Notes under the pieces: model-generated | What the model saw: the letters and a program-made list of their open reading frames with translations, nothing else | What the model was told of the DNA's origin: nothing | The model's database searches: none | Origin: Setophaga petechia | Lineage: Eukaryota > Chordata > Aves > Passeriformes > Parulidae | NCBI GenBank assembly: GCA_024362935.1 | Contig: JANCRA010000014.1 | Location: 8,511,258 to 8,575,257, forward strand | Reading direction: 5' to 3' | DNA length: 64,000 nucleotides | Shown: positions 10,928 through 25,790 of the stretch, piece after piece | Layout of the letters: the number at the start of each line of letters is the position of its first letter | How positions within the stretch are numbered: the stretch's first letter is position 1 | Translations under genes and position numbers: made by a program

Positions 10928-13771
10928 GTACGTGGGTGCAGGCTGGAGAGGGGCACCCAGCTGAGAAGGGAAGGGAGAGATGGGCATGGCTGGAATTCAC
11001 AGTGGGATGACAAGTAACAAACTAACAGCAGAGCTGATGGGTGCTTGCTGCCTGGGTTGTCTTGATCTGCTTCTGACAGCAAAGTACAAGTCTTTTTCAC
11101 TCCAGTAATTTTCATGTTTGAGTTGTTCCACCTGTGCACTTGTTTCCCCCAAACTAAGACCTTGTCAACTAGTGGGTAACCAGTGTTGAGTTTCTCAAAC
11201 ACAGGTCAGTAGATTTGTTGTGTGGAGGTTGTGTTCATTTTCAGGTGAAGAAGGAAAATTGGAGCTGGATCCTTAAATACTTTACAGGTATCAGCTTTAA
11301 GGAGAAATCAGGGAGTATTTTTATATAGTGCATCCTCACATGGTGGTGAGTCCCTCAGGACAGCTGTGGAGGCCAGGTGTGAATCTGTCGTTTCAAGGGG
11401 CAATGAGTCCATCAGGGCTGTAAAAGAAGTTAACCAAATCAGCAGAAATGGTCCCTTAGCAGCTGGTAGTTAGAACTGGGAGACTTCTGGCCAAAGAACC
11501 TCTCTATACACTGCTTCTTACACTCACTCAGTAATGAAAAGTAGCATATGCTTGTGGACATAGTGTGCTGAGCTGATTTGACTTTCCTTAGATCTTTTGT
11601 AGCAGTACTTAAACTTCTATGTGTGTGCTTAAATATGAAATGAGAAACAGGGATTGAAGCAGGCATTTCTGGAGGGCCATGTGATGAATATGCAGGTCAG
11701 TTAAATTGTCCCTGTGGTGTTACTTTCTGTAAATAGCTTTTTGCTTTTCTGGTAACTGTCAAACCAGAGGTTGTAATCTGTGTGCTAATTTGTTGTCATT
11801 TATGACAAACCTTGCCATAAATATTTATCTGTGTTACAAGAAGTCTCTAATGAGATAATGTGCCTCCATAGCAGAAACTCCTTTTCCAGTGCTACTGAAT
11901 CATGTGAATATTTAATCACCTGCTGAGCACTTGAGAAGCCCAGGGTCTTCTCTTCAGAAAGACATTTTCTCTATATTTAAAAGGATCCTTTTGTATTTTT
12001 CTTCTGAAGCAATTACAGTTCTGAATCGAGTTACACTCCTTGGTGCTTTTAGGGAGGGAACATATTACAGTGGACGGCTTGCATATAAAACCAGATGTAG
12101 CTAATAACTCTATTTACAACCTGAGAGTGGTTTCTCTCCTCATAAAAGCCTGGTGATTTTGTCAACAGGGTGAACACTGTGTCCATTCTCAATTACGTGG
12201 GATTTTTTTTCCACGTGAGTTATATGGAGTGGAAGAGAAGGTGGCAGGGAAGATTTGTGTGGCTGAGCTCAGCCCTGTGCCCAAATATTAAAGAAATTAA
12301 TTGGGAGTAGTTGTGTGACTCTTTTAGGCATGTTGAAACTCTCCTCTACCTTCTAGGAAGCAGGCAATTTCTTGCTCTGAAAGGTTGCCAGCCTTGACCT
12401 GCTGTTTGCCCTCGTCCTCCCGAGGTGCTGTGGGTGACCAGGGTGTGACCACAGCTGGCTTTTGGGCTCTGGTGCCCTGACACAGGGTTGTGCCCATCCC
12501 GGCCTCTCAGCTCTTGAGCTGTGGAGGAGCAGCAGTGTGGTGGCAGCTGGGGAAGCTCTGGGTGTTTCCCAGTGACCTTTGCAGTACAGCTCAGCAGAGG
12601 TGTGAGTTATTGTGGGCAGGGTGGGTTTCCAGTGGTCAGGGAGGTTGTTGTCAGATGTTGGACAGCACTGCCAGTGCTGGTTGTGCTGCTGACCAAGGTG
12701 GTGGAAGGTGGCAGTTTTTTGCTGTGATGCTTTGGTTGCTTTTGGGAAACCCATCACTGTGTATCCCTCCATTGTAAGATGATGGAAAGCATTTTGGCAA
12801 AGTTTCAGGAACTGAACAGAATGCTTGTATCCTTGACTTCACTATAGTCCTGCAGTTAGAGCTTTTCCCTTGCTCTCCCAACCCAAACCTGTGATCTGTG
12901 CCTTCATTTTGTTTACAAATATACAATTTTGGGAGCAGGTTTATTTGATCTTTTTGTATGTCTTTACCTTTTTAAAGTGTTTTGAGAACTTTTGGAAAAA
13001 AACCACCCTGCAAAATGTGAAGTGTGTGTTACAATATTGAGAAGTGTTCAGCCCCGTGAAATTCAGTTCTTCCACACTGAAGGTTTAACTTGAGCAAATA
13101 GTGCACCTGGGTATATCAGCATGAATCAAAAAACATGCACTGCTTTGAGTGTTTCAGTCTGCATTTGAAACACTTCTCACTTTCTGCAGGACAGAAAATT
13201 TCAGAATTAAGCAAGGATTGTAATGGCACAGAATTGTTAGTATTAGTAAATATCTGTGTAGAGGGCTGCTGGAGTGGTACTGACTTTTGTGGTTTGGGTA
13301 CTGGTATTTTGAAAAATTATTTGAAAACACTGGAGGTGCTATTGCCTCATCACAGGCAGAACTGCAATGAAAATGTGTCAGGATACATTAACTATGTGTC
13401 CAGTTGGTTTTTGCCTTTTTCATTTGGGAATGGTGAGAGAAAAGAGCTAGTTTCTTTTCCCTTCCAGGCAAAACTTGCTTGTTCTGAGCTAGAAGGACAG
13501 CAAGCTTGGAGAATGTTTCAAGCTTGTGATAAATCTGCATGCATATTTATAAAAAAGTAAACACTTGAGTATTTTCAGCTGAAAGTAATAAGAAACTATG
13601 CCAGAGTCATCAGGAGGGCCATGTGATGAATTAAGCTCATTAAGGGTATCTCTGAGCAGTCCATGTGTTGATGCTGTGTACAGAATATGCTGCAGCTGCC
13701 TGATGTGCTGGTGAGAGTGCTGTTTTGGAAAACACTGCAAGCTCACCCCAGTGTTACTGTTTTCCTGTCAG
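10928..13771 (+). other. AMFR: AMFR intron 8
   Basis: A 2.8-kb intron, unrecognised apart from a 19-base word (11,671-11,689) that recurs exactly at 13,613-13,631. No RNA gene or identifiable repeat family was seen. Acceptor gttttcctgtcag. Confidence 0.8.
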
Positions 13772-13962
13772 CTCGTGCCTGAGATCCTGGCTGGAACAAG
13801 ACACATCTTGCCCCACCTGCAGAATGTCTCTGAATATCACTGACAGCCACCACGTGAGGGAGGATCACCAGAGGGAGAATCTGGATGAGAACCTGGTGCC
13901 TGTGGCAGCAGCAGAAGGCAGACCCCGCCTGAACCAGCACAATCACTTCTTCCACTTTGACG
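13772..13962 (+). CDS. AMFR: AMFR exon 9 (second half of RING-H2 and linker)
   Basis: 191 bp. One base completes asparagine, then 63 codons, then one base of a glycine. It starts SCLRSWLEQDTSCPTCRM, giving zinc ligands C6, C7 and C8, so the RING-H2 ligand set is complete. The conserved linker NLDENLVPVAAAEGRPRLNQ and NHFFHFD follow. Its 3' end and donor gtgagc were copied into intron 7. Confidence 0.97.
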
Positions 13963-15587
13963 GTGAGCTGAGCACGCCTGACACCTGCTGCTGGTGCCCA
14001 CGTGAACCAGGGGAGCAGGAGCAGCCTTCTCTAGAAGGGAGCTCTCTCTGTGCTTCAGCTGGAACTCAAACCATGCTCTGCCTGTGTTTCTAATGGCTCT
14101 TTTGCAAGAGCTCTGAGGTTTCCCAGAGCTGTGGAGACTTCTTGAAAGATTTTGTACAAGTGCTCCCCTTTTCTGGGTTTGTTGTGGTCAGCAGCTTCGC
14201 TTACTGCCATTTATTCATTGTGTGCCATGTTGACAAGCAGATTGGGAAATTCCTATGTCTTTTTTTGCTACCATGTGATGGTTAATCAACAACAGTCAAA
14301 GAGGAGGAAAAAAGCCCTCTGTGGTGCAGTCTAAAAGTCAGTCTTTCCCCTATCACCTAGCTAATGTGTAGTTGTCAAAAGTCCATTTGCCACTCAGTTT
14401 ACAAGACACTTGCAATACTTGGTTTGGTGCAGAAGATTAGTCTGAGAAGGAATCATGTAGCCACAACGGTTTAAAATATTTGGGGGTTTTTAGTAGTGTG
14501 TTGTAAGTACTCTCAAAGCAGATGTGATTCCAGGCCACAAGAAGTTCTGTGTATGGAGACAACTTGTTTTGAAAAAGGCAATTTATGTCGTTTGTCTTCC
14601 AGATTTTTCTTAGAATTTTGGTATTGGTGAGTGCTGTTTTCGACAGTCTCCCAGATGTTGATGGCACTCTTGGTGTTTCTCAGATGATTTCAGTACTGCA
14701 GATATTGAACTTTGGGCTCTGCCCTTGTGGAGCTCCCATGAGGCAGTTGAAATGCTCACTGCAGGCTTACACAGTGACCTGTTCCTCATCTGTGCTTGTT
14801 TTGAAATCTTTGGAGATTGGAGAATCGTGGGCAGAGAAGGGTCAGACAATTTCTAGGTACATGGAAACTGGCTGATAGCTTCTGCATGGCTTCCACTTGT
14901 GGGGTGCTTTAGGTATCCAAAGGACGTTTATATTTAGAATAACACAGTATTTTTGATGATTGTCCTCCCCAGTGCTCTCCAGTGTCTTGGAGACCTGCAG
15001 TATTACCATGGAGATAGAAGGAGAAGTGGCATAGAGCAAAGCCTGAGTTTATTTAATTGGCAGCACAGAAGGAGGAGGGAGCCACCCATGTGCCCTACTC
15101 TGTTGAGCAGAAGCTCACAATTGCAGCAGTCACTTTGTTCAGTTACTCTGTGTCCCTTTGAAGTAGTATTTCTCAGTAATGACCCATTTTGGCCCTGGAT
15201 TCAGATTACTTAGAAACTGTCCTATTTTTGTAAAATTGCTGGATTTATTCATATATTCCAGAGCTGAATTTGAGTCTGGATTATTTTAATTTTCACTTGA
15301 ATAGGAACATTAAAAAAAGAAGACAAGGATGTGTTACTTCCTTGATCCTTTTGCAGCCCCCAGATTGTTACAGCACTATGACAATGTTTTTGAAGAGAGG
15401 ATGGGCAGTAACTGATTCACTGCAGCCATCTCCATGTCTGGGAGACCTTAGGGATAGATTGCACTGCAGAACTCCCTGCACATTCCTTGTGGAATATGAA
15501 GATTTATGTTAAATACATGTAGAAGTACTTGGCCTGCTGAGATTCCCATGCTCTTTCTTGACTTTCTTGGTGATTTCTTCCTCCCAG
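13963..15587 (+). other. AMFR: AMFR intron 9
   Basis: A 1.6-kb intron. Its first 156 bp are the source of the copy in intron 7. The rest is unrecognised. Acceptor tcttcctcccag. Confidence 0.85.
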
Positions 15588-15691
15588 GCTCCCGAATTGC
15601 CAGCTGGCTGCCCAGTTTTTCTGTGGAAGTGATGCACACAACCAACATCCTTGGAATTGCACAAGCCAGCAACTCCCAGCTCAATGTTATG
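15588..15691 (+). CDS. AMFR: AMFR exon 10 (linker between RING and CUE)
   Basis: 104 bp. Two bases complete glycine, then 34 codons, ending in phase 0. It encodes SRIASWLPSFSVEVMHTTN and ILGIAQASNSQLNVM, leading to the CUE domain. Donor gtgaga. Confidence 0.96.
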
Positions 15692-18433
<2,742 letters not shown>

Positions 18434-18517
18434 CGTGCAGATAGCATTAGACCTGCACTGAACAACCCTGTGGAAAGGCACAGTACTGATCAGGAGGATA
18501 CTGGAACTGTCACACAG
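18434..18517 (+). CDS. AMFR: AMFR exon 12 (variable linker)
   Basis: 84 bp, 28 codons, phase 0 at both ends. It begins RADSIRPALNNPVER and ends DTGTVTQ. It is a polar, low-complexity linker after the CUE domain, the less conserved part of the protein. Donor gtaaat. Its length is a multiple of three, so skipping would keep the frame. Confidence 0.95.
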
Positions 18518-20995
18518 GTAAATTGGCACAAAAATGGGCAGAAAGCACAATTAGAAGCTGCATGGACTGGTGGGTGCCTTTGGTTCTGTGATCAGGTCAC
18601 GTTGGTGGCAGCCCTTCCTTGCATTTCACATCAGAGCTAACACAGGCAGGCAGATAAATTAGATATGAATATAGTGCCCTGTAAAGGATTATCTGTGTGC
18701 TTTTCTTTTTCTTCCATGAGGGAAGGTGCTCTCAAATGGTACAAAGAACAGAAGATCATCATGTCTCTTTTCTTGTCTGGTCAGCTCATGCCTGTCTGTG
18801 GAATATGAAGAGCAGGTAGCTTTGCTCTTCCCCTTTTTCTTCTCATTCCCATTCTACACATCTCCAAACACTTCCATTAAAAGGAGGAGTATTTACTTTT
18901 TGAGTATAAGAATTCTTTTGTGTTCTGGAGGAAGCACTTCAGGACATGGGGAGCTTTGGTGGGAATGGAGTGAGATATGAACTGGACCAAGAGATAACAG
19001 CCCTTCTGTATGCAAAGCACAATGATGGGTTTTGCTGTTCTTTCCTAAGGCCTTTACTAAGCAGCATGTGCTAGCCAAAGTGTGGCAGGGAAAGAAAATT
19101 ACCCTGTGAGTAAAGTAAGATCTCATTTCATTTTTGTTTTCCCTGACTGTAATAGTGACATCCTGAGGGGTTCTCTTTTATAAATCTCCCGTTCTACTTG
19201 CTGAGTAAATTTGTGAGGTGTGGGACTCTCTGCAGCCTTTAGTGACCTGAAGAGCCAACCTGTTACTACCTGGAATTCAACTGTGGCAGTTCCCTTGTTA
19301 GCAGGTTGCAAGACAAAAGATCCTTTGATTTGGTCTGATTCTGCAGTTGAGGCTGAGGAAGAGGTGGTAGTGATGGTACAGATATTTGGTAAGAGCCTGA
19401 TGAAGCAGCTACAGAACTGCAGGAGTGGAAATCTTGGTCTGGATCAAGCATTTTTGGGTTTTGAATCTTTGTAACCTTATGAAAAATCCCCAAACCTTAG
19501 GTGAGCCAACTTGCATCTTCTGATACAAATGGCCCAGGGGGACAAAGGAGTGATCTTGTCTGAACATCTTCACTGGTTCCCCCAGCAGAGCTTCCCTTTT
19601 CCCTGCCCACCTCTGTGGGAATTGGAAGCAGCAATTGAGTTGCTCTGTACCTGTTCCACTGGGTCTGCCAGGGTCATCTTGGTCCCCAGTGCAATCCATG
19701 GGATCATTCCATGGGGCTCTCCCTCCCTCCTCAGGAAGGTGGCAGTGCTTTGAGGCAGTCCAGTGGTTGCCCCTGTGTCATCCCAGTGCATTTGTGTGCA
19801 CTTTGGTAAATTGCAGCAGTGGTGGTTTTGCTGAGAGAGGCTGAACACCTAAACTTGTGTTTGAGGTTGCAGTGTCTGTACTGTGCTGACTTGGGCTCTG
19901 AGATCCCTGCTTGGCTCACCTGCCTAATGGGAAGTGACATTTGTCTCAGTGTTTGCTCTCTGAAGATGATGTATCAGGGAGATGGCCTTACTGGCCTGTC
20001 TCTAGGGCTTTGGCATGACTCAACTTGTTTTGCATCTCAGCTGCCTGAGCCTGTGTGTTGTACTGTGATGCTGCCATAGCCACGGCCGGGCTGTTGGGGC
20101 TGGAGCAGCAGTCGCAGGGAATTGGCAGCTCTGCCAAAGGCCCCAAACCAGGCAGTAGGAGCTGCCTTGGCCAGTGCTGCCTTGGACCATCCCACTGGCT
20201 TGAGTCATCCCCTGGGATACCAAATGATGACTACAGCCTTCAGTGCTTCCCTGGGGTGATTTGTTTCTTGATGCCACCACTTCTGGCTCTGGCTGTGGCT
20301 GTGTGTCGGGGGCTGATCTGATGGTGTGTGGCAGGGTGTGATCAGGATGTGCTGTTTCCCCTCTGCTGTGCACCCACACCATCTTCCAGCAGCTCACTTT
20401 TTGGGTTAGTGTTATCAGCTGGCTGTCAGGGGGGAGAGGTGCCATGTGGTGGCTGCCAGCTCCTCTCTTGGCACTCTGTGCTTGGGACAGTTGTCAGCCT
20501 TGCTCCAGCAGTCTAAACCAGGATGATTTGGGTGCTGCAGAACCCAGTGAACCGAAGCCTCATGAATTCTCTTCTTGAGCACAAATTATCTTTACAAATA
20601 TATTTGTTATTCTTTCCTTAGTATGTGGATTTCTGCTTTTTCAACTCTTTACTGTTGCATCACTTGTCAAGTCAGCTGCAGAATCTGACTTTCAAATGCC
20701 CCATTTTCAGAGAGCATTAATTATGAGTAATTAATGTTTGTCTTTGACATTACTTTCAAACATGGCATAAAAGATACAGTGTTATAGGATACAGGATCTT
20801 TGAGCATCGTTTGAAATAGCTTTGTTCTGTTTTCTGGCTGGGTTTTTCAAAGGAACCCGAAGGAATTGGGTATAGCAGGTGAGACTCTGGTTTCTTCCAG
20901 TGCCTCAGAAAACAACAATTCTTTGTAGCTTCTTGTTTTGATGCAAAGAAGCCCAAATTTTGCAAAGATGTATGCTTTATTTCCTTTTCTCTTAG
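18518..20995 (+). other. AMFR: AMFR intron 12
   Basis: A 2.5-kb intron. I see no repeat family, RNA gene or extra exon with conserved translation. Acceptor ttccttttctcttag. Confidence 0.85.
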
Positions 20996-21180
20996 ACTGA
21001 GAGAGTTCCTCTTGAACTGAACTCTAGACTGGAAGAAATGGTGGAATTCAACGAGATGGAAGCAGAACCTAATGAAGCAGAAGATTTTGAGGCCAGGGGA
21101 AGTCGCTTTTCCAAGTCAGCCGATGAGAGGCAGCGAATGCTGGTTCAGCGGAAGGAGGACTTGTTGCAGCAAGCTCGAAA
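20996..21180 (+). CDS. AMFR: AMFR exon 13 (UBE2G2-binding region)
   Basis: 185 bp, 61 codons plus two bases (aa) of lysine. An acidic linker (ETEERVPLEL-like start, MEAEPNEAEDFEARGSRF) is followed by SADERQRMLVQRKEDLLQQA. This is the G2BR helix that binds the back side of UBE2G2 and allosterically tightens the E2-RING contact (known for gp78). Donor gtatgt. Confidence 0.96.
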
Positions 21181-22106
21181 GTATGTTCCTTCCTAAAACT
21201 CCACTCTGGCCACTCAGGTGCAGTCCCCCAGAATGGGCTTCAAATAGATTTGGACCACTGAGAGCCTGGGCTGATGTGAAAAGCAGTAAGAGGAATTAAT
21301 ACATCTGCCACAGCAGGCTCAGGATGCTGTACTGCTAAACCCAACTCAGAAATAGCATCGCATGTCCCAACATGTGCACAGCTTCCTGTGCAGTTCATCC
21401 AAAGCTCTTTGAAATCAAAGGCTGATGTTGTCAGGCTACTGCTGCTCTTTTTCTTTTCCACACTGAAATGCCTTGTAAATACCTGGAGGTGTGACACTGT
21501 TTATAAGTTTATAAACAGACTTGCTCTTAGACTTAATTTTTCCTTGATGTTTGAAAAAATGTCTTTTAGGAAGACAGAGTATTTTTGACTTTATGGTTTA
21601 CTGGTTTGAAGAGCATTTGAATTTCAAACTACTGTTTTTTTGCCATTAAAGTGTAAAAATTTACTGGGATGTTAACTCTGGCAGCAACTTCCTTGCCCTC
21701 TGGCCTTAGAGTGTGCAGCCCCTAGTGCCCCTTCTGTACCTGCTGCCATCAGGGAGTGCCTTCTTGTGGTAGGCAGTGCCAGAGGCTGAGGAGTGGAGTA
21801 ACAGGAACAGAGGGAGTCAGTAACTCACCTGCTGTGAATGGCTCTGAGCTGAGGGCAGCCCTGACCTTTAGAACTGGCTCCTTCCCACAGGCACAAGGAT
21901 CTTGCACAAAACCTAAGAGCTTCTGCCAGCTCTGCAGAGCCTGTTGTAGGTGACGTGGGCTTTTTTAGGAGCACATAACCTGTGGGCACTTTTATTGAGG
22001 CATTTTCCTCCTCCTTTGCCTTCCAGCCCTCCTGACTGCAGCAATGCTTTTTTCAGAGCCAGAACGAGGTGGGTTCTGCTCATTCATCTTTCCTTTTCTC
22101 CCTCAG
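21181..22106 (+). other. AMFR: AMFR intron 13
   Basis: A 0.9-kb intron with nothing recognisable. Acceptor cttttctccctcag. Confidence 0.85.
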
Positions 22107-22251
22107 GCGTTACTTGAACAAAACCTCCGATGAGGAGCTGAGCACAGAGAAGCCTTTGCCCGAGGGAGCGGCGGCCGACGCCGCCACCCTGCGCCGCAGG
22201 ACCCTCGCTGCCGCCGCCGAACGGAGACTTCAGATGCAGCAAAACTCTTAG
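22107..22251 (+). CDS. AMFR: AMFR exon 14 coding part (VCP-interacting motif, stop)
   Basis: One base completes lysine, then 47 residues and TAG at 22,249-22,251. The start RYLNKTSDEE finishes the UBE2G2-binding region. The C-terminus TLRRRTLAAAAERRLQ is the VIM, an arginine- and alanine-rich helix that docks on the p97/VCP N-domain. The exon is much more GC-rich than its flanks (gcggcggccgacgccgcc), unlike the other AMFR exons. Confidence 0.96.
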
Positions 22252-22291
22252 CGCTCGCTGCCCCTCCTCCTCCTCCTCGTGAGCAACGTTG

Positions 22292-22301
22292 AATAAATAA
22301 A
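22292..22301 (+). terminator. AMFR proximal poly(A) signal (AATAAATAAA)
   Basis: Two overlapping AATAAA hexamers start 40 bases after the AMFR stop codon. A CA-rich stretch (attacatacaaaaaaccc) offers cleavage positions 10-25 bases on. The downstream tract is only mildly U-rich. Confidence 0.6.
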
Positions 22302-23454
22302 TTACATACAAAAAACCCTGCGCTTTCTGTACCAGCAAGAAAGTGTCTCTTCAGAGTTCAGCTGGCTGTGCTGCCGAGTGAGCTGGCTGCCTCTCTGCTG
22401 TATAAAGCATGTGGTCTAATAATGTTTGGACAGCTGACAAATTAACCTTTTTTGTAATATTTTCTATGTGACGTTGATCCTCTACACAACAAAAGGCAAT
22501 TTCTAAACCACGGGCATGACTTCTGCAGCTGGCATGAGCTATGGGGCTGACGGCACGGCAGAGGCTGGGGAAGTGTGTTCTGAGGTAGCTGTGGGTGCAG
22601 GTCACAGAGTGCATGGGCACGTTCTGCTCGAGATCAGGGCCAGTTACTCCGAGGGAAGGAAGCTTAGAAGCTTGCAGCAAGCCCTGTGATAGACGAGCAG
22701 GCTCCTCAGTCCCTGTTCCTTCAGCAGCCAAAGTGTAACGTAGGGCGGCTTGAAGGGCTGGGGGAGCCTCACTGGGAGGTTCTTACACTGGATGAAGTTG
22801 TCTGACTACACAACACAGAAAAACCTGAATTCATGAATTGTGCAGCAAAGCGCCGATTCCTGCATAAAATATTTCACTGTTGCTGGGTTCTTCTGCACTG
22901 GCAGAGGTTTGGCTCTGTTCATCCCCAGGGCTGCACTTTGCCTTTATGTCCAGGAACAAGCGAGGGACAGAGGGGGATGGAGTGAAGAAGAGGGACCTGA
23001 GGCGAGGTTACAGTGTTGACATGAGCCGAGGGAGTAAAAACCTGCCTGTCCTGGACTCCAGCACCACACGGATGGGACGGTGCGGAGATCGCTCCGTTAT
23101 CTTGCTTTTTATTTCATTTTTAACCCCACAACATCACCCTGAGTTTATTCAAAAAGACTGGAGGAATGGGGGCAGCTGGACCTTTGCTGGCTGCAGCCCA
23201 ACCTGCTAACCTGGATTTTCATAAGAACTTTTGAGATCCCCTTGGCGCCGCCGCCGCTAGCTTACCTAGTTGAATTTTACATGGCAGTGACTTAATTTTT
23301 AAACTTCTGAAGAGTGAGTTCTAGTTTCACCGTCCTTTAGAAGGAGCCCAGTATTATCTAGAATTGTTGGTAATTTTTTTACTGTTGGTTTTTAGGTGAA
23401 GGTGAATTTAATGAGAGGAATTGCATCGATGTTTAGGTGAAAATAATTTATTTC

Positions 23455-23460
23455 AATAAA
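23455..23460 (+). terminator. AMFR distal poly(A) signal candidate
   Basis: AATAAA in 'tttcaataaaactctttggg', 1.2 kb past the stop codon. A second AATAAA lies at 23,586-23,591 and is followed by the GU- and U-rich 'cagtgttggaaattgtttgtaaatttctgtagtgtg', which is the better downstream context. Confidence 0.5.
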
Positions 23461-23585
23461 ACTCTTTGGGAAGCCTTACCTTGCAATGCTATTAGTAAAC
23501 CTCAAAAAAATTTTTTGAGATCTTTGGTTTTGCTTTGGACACAGCTGTTTTGTTTTTACTGTTTAAAAAACCCCAACAAAACAAA

Positions 23586-23591
23586 AATAAA
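23586..23591 (+). terminator. AMFR distal poly(A) signal candidate, strongest downstream element
   Basis: AATAAA in 'aaaaataaaaccttgatcag' followed within 15-45 bases by a GU/U-rich stretch (agtgttggaaattgtttg). If used, the AMFR 3' UTR is about 1.35 kb. Confidence 0.5.
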
Positions 23592-23610
23592 ACCTTGATC
23601 AGTGTTGGAA

Positions 23611-24700
23611 ATTGTTTGTAAATTTCTGTAGTGTGATTTCTCATGTTTTCTCATGGTGTTTCAGAGACTCGGGCTGTTCTTTCCAGGCTTCTGTTGCTCC
23701 CCTGACTTTTCCCGGCAGCTCCCTGAGGAGCGGACCCTGGCCAGCCGCTGGATGGCACCTTTGCCTGCAGTAGCGCTGCAGAGTGACCTACTTGAGCCGT
23801 GAAAGGCTGGTTTGTGCACAGGAGCACAGGACCAGTGCTGGCCTCTTGGCTGGCTCTGCCTCCCTGGGAAGGGAGGTCATCTGAGGAGAGGCCTGATCGA
23901 CTTTCCCAGTGCCAGCATACGCTTCTGGTGGCTGTAAACAGCAGGAGCCTTGGAAAAGCCGTGTTGGTCAGGAGCTGCTGCTGCTGCTGCTCTCCCTCCC
24001 TCCCTGGGGCTGGGCAGGGAACAAACTAGGGTGGCACGGGGGCCCTGGGTCACCTTGCCCATGGCTCCATCCCGGGTGGTCCCGTGGGGTTTGGAAGAGT
24101 TCCCGTGGTACAGGAGGGGATGCCAGGTGTGCCCAGAGCCAGCCCCGTGCCAGGCAATGTCAGTGCTGTGCCCAGGGGCTCTCCTGGAGTCCCACTGTGG
24201 TCATGGGGACCAGCGCTGGCAGGCACAGGAGCTGGGGACCTGGGATGAAGGAGAGTGCCGGAAAACCCAAACTGGGAAAAAAACCCAACCCCCCAAAATC
24301 CAAACAAACCCTGAATCTCCCGGAGCAGCAGGGAGAAAACCTCAACTTTCTTGGAAAACCTTCCACTATATGTCAGGGGGAAAAACTTGAAAATTGTGGG
24401 ATTTATGTTGCCATAAATGAAGGACTCACCCTGGTGATTAGCTTTGCATTCCCTAAAGAAATAAAAATCTTTTCTTGCCTGAGGGGACCTTTGCTTTGGA
24501 AGCAACAGAGAGCTTCCACACACGGCTTTCTTAAGATTTACACCCATTCTATACTTACACCAACCCATAGTTCCCTTCTCCCTCTGCTACCAGCAGCAAA
24601 TCCCCCCAAAATGTGATTTTTGGTATTTTTTGTTCCTCTCTTTGGAAGGAGGCAGGCAGGCGTGGGGGAAAGAAGGAGGCGGAGGCGCGGGAGGGAGAGC
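23611..24700. other. Convergent intergenic interval between AMFR and GNAO1
   Basis: About 1.1 kb between the last + strand poly(A) candidate and the last - strand candidate. It contains moderately GC-rich, unrecognised sequence with overlapping open frames on both strands (longest 235 codons on +, 172 on -). Neither frame has a recognisable domain or the exon structure of a gene. Confidence 0.6.
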
Positions 24701-24723
24701 CCAGGGTACAGACAAACATTCTC

Positions 24724-24729
24724 TTTATT
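24724..24729 (-). terminator. GNAO1 distal poly(A) signal candidate
   Basis: TTTATT on + (AATAAA on -) in 'acattctctttattgagct'. On the - strand the downstream part reads gagaatgtttgtctgtaccct, GU-rich and suited to cleavage-stimulation factor. Two overlapping AATAAA (TTTATTTATT on +) also occur at 24,882-24,891. Confidence 0.5.
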
Positions 24730-25756
24730 GAGCTACACATGAATTTTTCCATTAGTCAGAGAAAGAGATTGGCAGTGTGTAATATATCACAGAAACCTCA
24801 CTGATTGGTAATAGAAAGGCTTAGAAAGACCTGGCGCTTTTTATATATATATATATATAATATCTTTTTTTAAGTTTCCTCTTTATTTATTCTTTTTCTT
24901 TTGAACAGGTGTGACTGCTCTTCTTCAGCAAAGGTAACTCGTAAAAGTGAAACTGTGAAGACGTCTGGTTACTAATCAAAGTAGAAATGACAAGGGATTG
25001 GTCATGAAAACAGTGGCTTCAATGTAAACACTACATTCGATTTTTCTTGTTTTTTTATTATTTTTTAAGTTATTTTTTTTGTGGTTTTGTGTGTGTTTTT
25101 TAAAATTTTTAAATTATTTTCATTCTTGCTTTTTTTTGAAGTTTGCTTTTTAAATTTTTTTTCTTTTTTTTTCCCCTTTTTTCTTATTTTGCAGCACAAA
25201 CATCCCCACATGAGAGAGAAAACACCATTCACTAAAAGGGAGAGAGGACTGGGGCAGGAGAGGGGGAGAGAAAAGCAGCACAAAAAAGCATTCACTGGAA
25301 AGAGTTAAAAATAATAACAAAACGAAACAAAAAAAATACTCTAAACAAAAAATAAAATAAACCCAAAAATATATATATATTTGTGTAGCCCTCCCTGACG
25401 TCCCTTGTCGGCCCTGAAGGAGGGATGAGGGGGACTGTGGCTGGGGGGCCGAGCTGTGCTTTTGGATACGGACCTGGAGAGTGAGCAGTGACCGGGAGCA
25501 GGGAGCTGTTAAACCAGGAGGGAAAAAATGGGAAAAACCCACCGGCTCCGGCTGGGGAGGGCTTTGGCCTGAACTGGGTGGGAATTCAGAAAATCCGACT
25601 AAATCTCCTGAAACCCTGGGAAGGGAGCAGGAGGAGGATGCCCCACTGCAGCCTTCCCCCGAACAGTCAGGGTGGAAAATGGGAGAAGATCTGCTTGTTG
25701 TTTCCCGTTTTAGCTGTGACATGTGGCCGGGGGCAGTTTCCAATTTTTTCCCTCCT

Positions 25757-25790
<34 letters not shown>

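Larger units (their letters stand above)
22252..23610 (+). other. AMFR: AMFR 3' untranslated region (proximal and distal forms)
   Basis: Follows the TAG. A proximal poly(A) signal lies 40 bases after the stop, and two further AATAAA signals lie 1.2-1.3 kb after it. Which end is used cannot be decided from sequence, so the distal limit is approximate. No conserved open frame lies inside. Confidence 0.6.

Noticed and set aside
23909..24616. 235-codon + strand open frame in the convergent gap
   Set aside because: Overlaps another long frame on the opposite strand, has no domain, and its composition reflects local GC-rich sequence.
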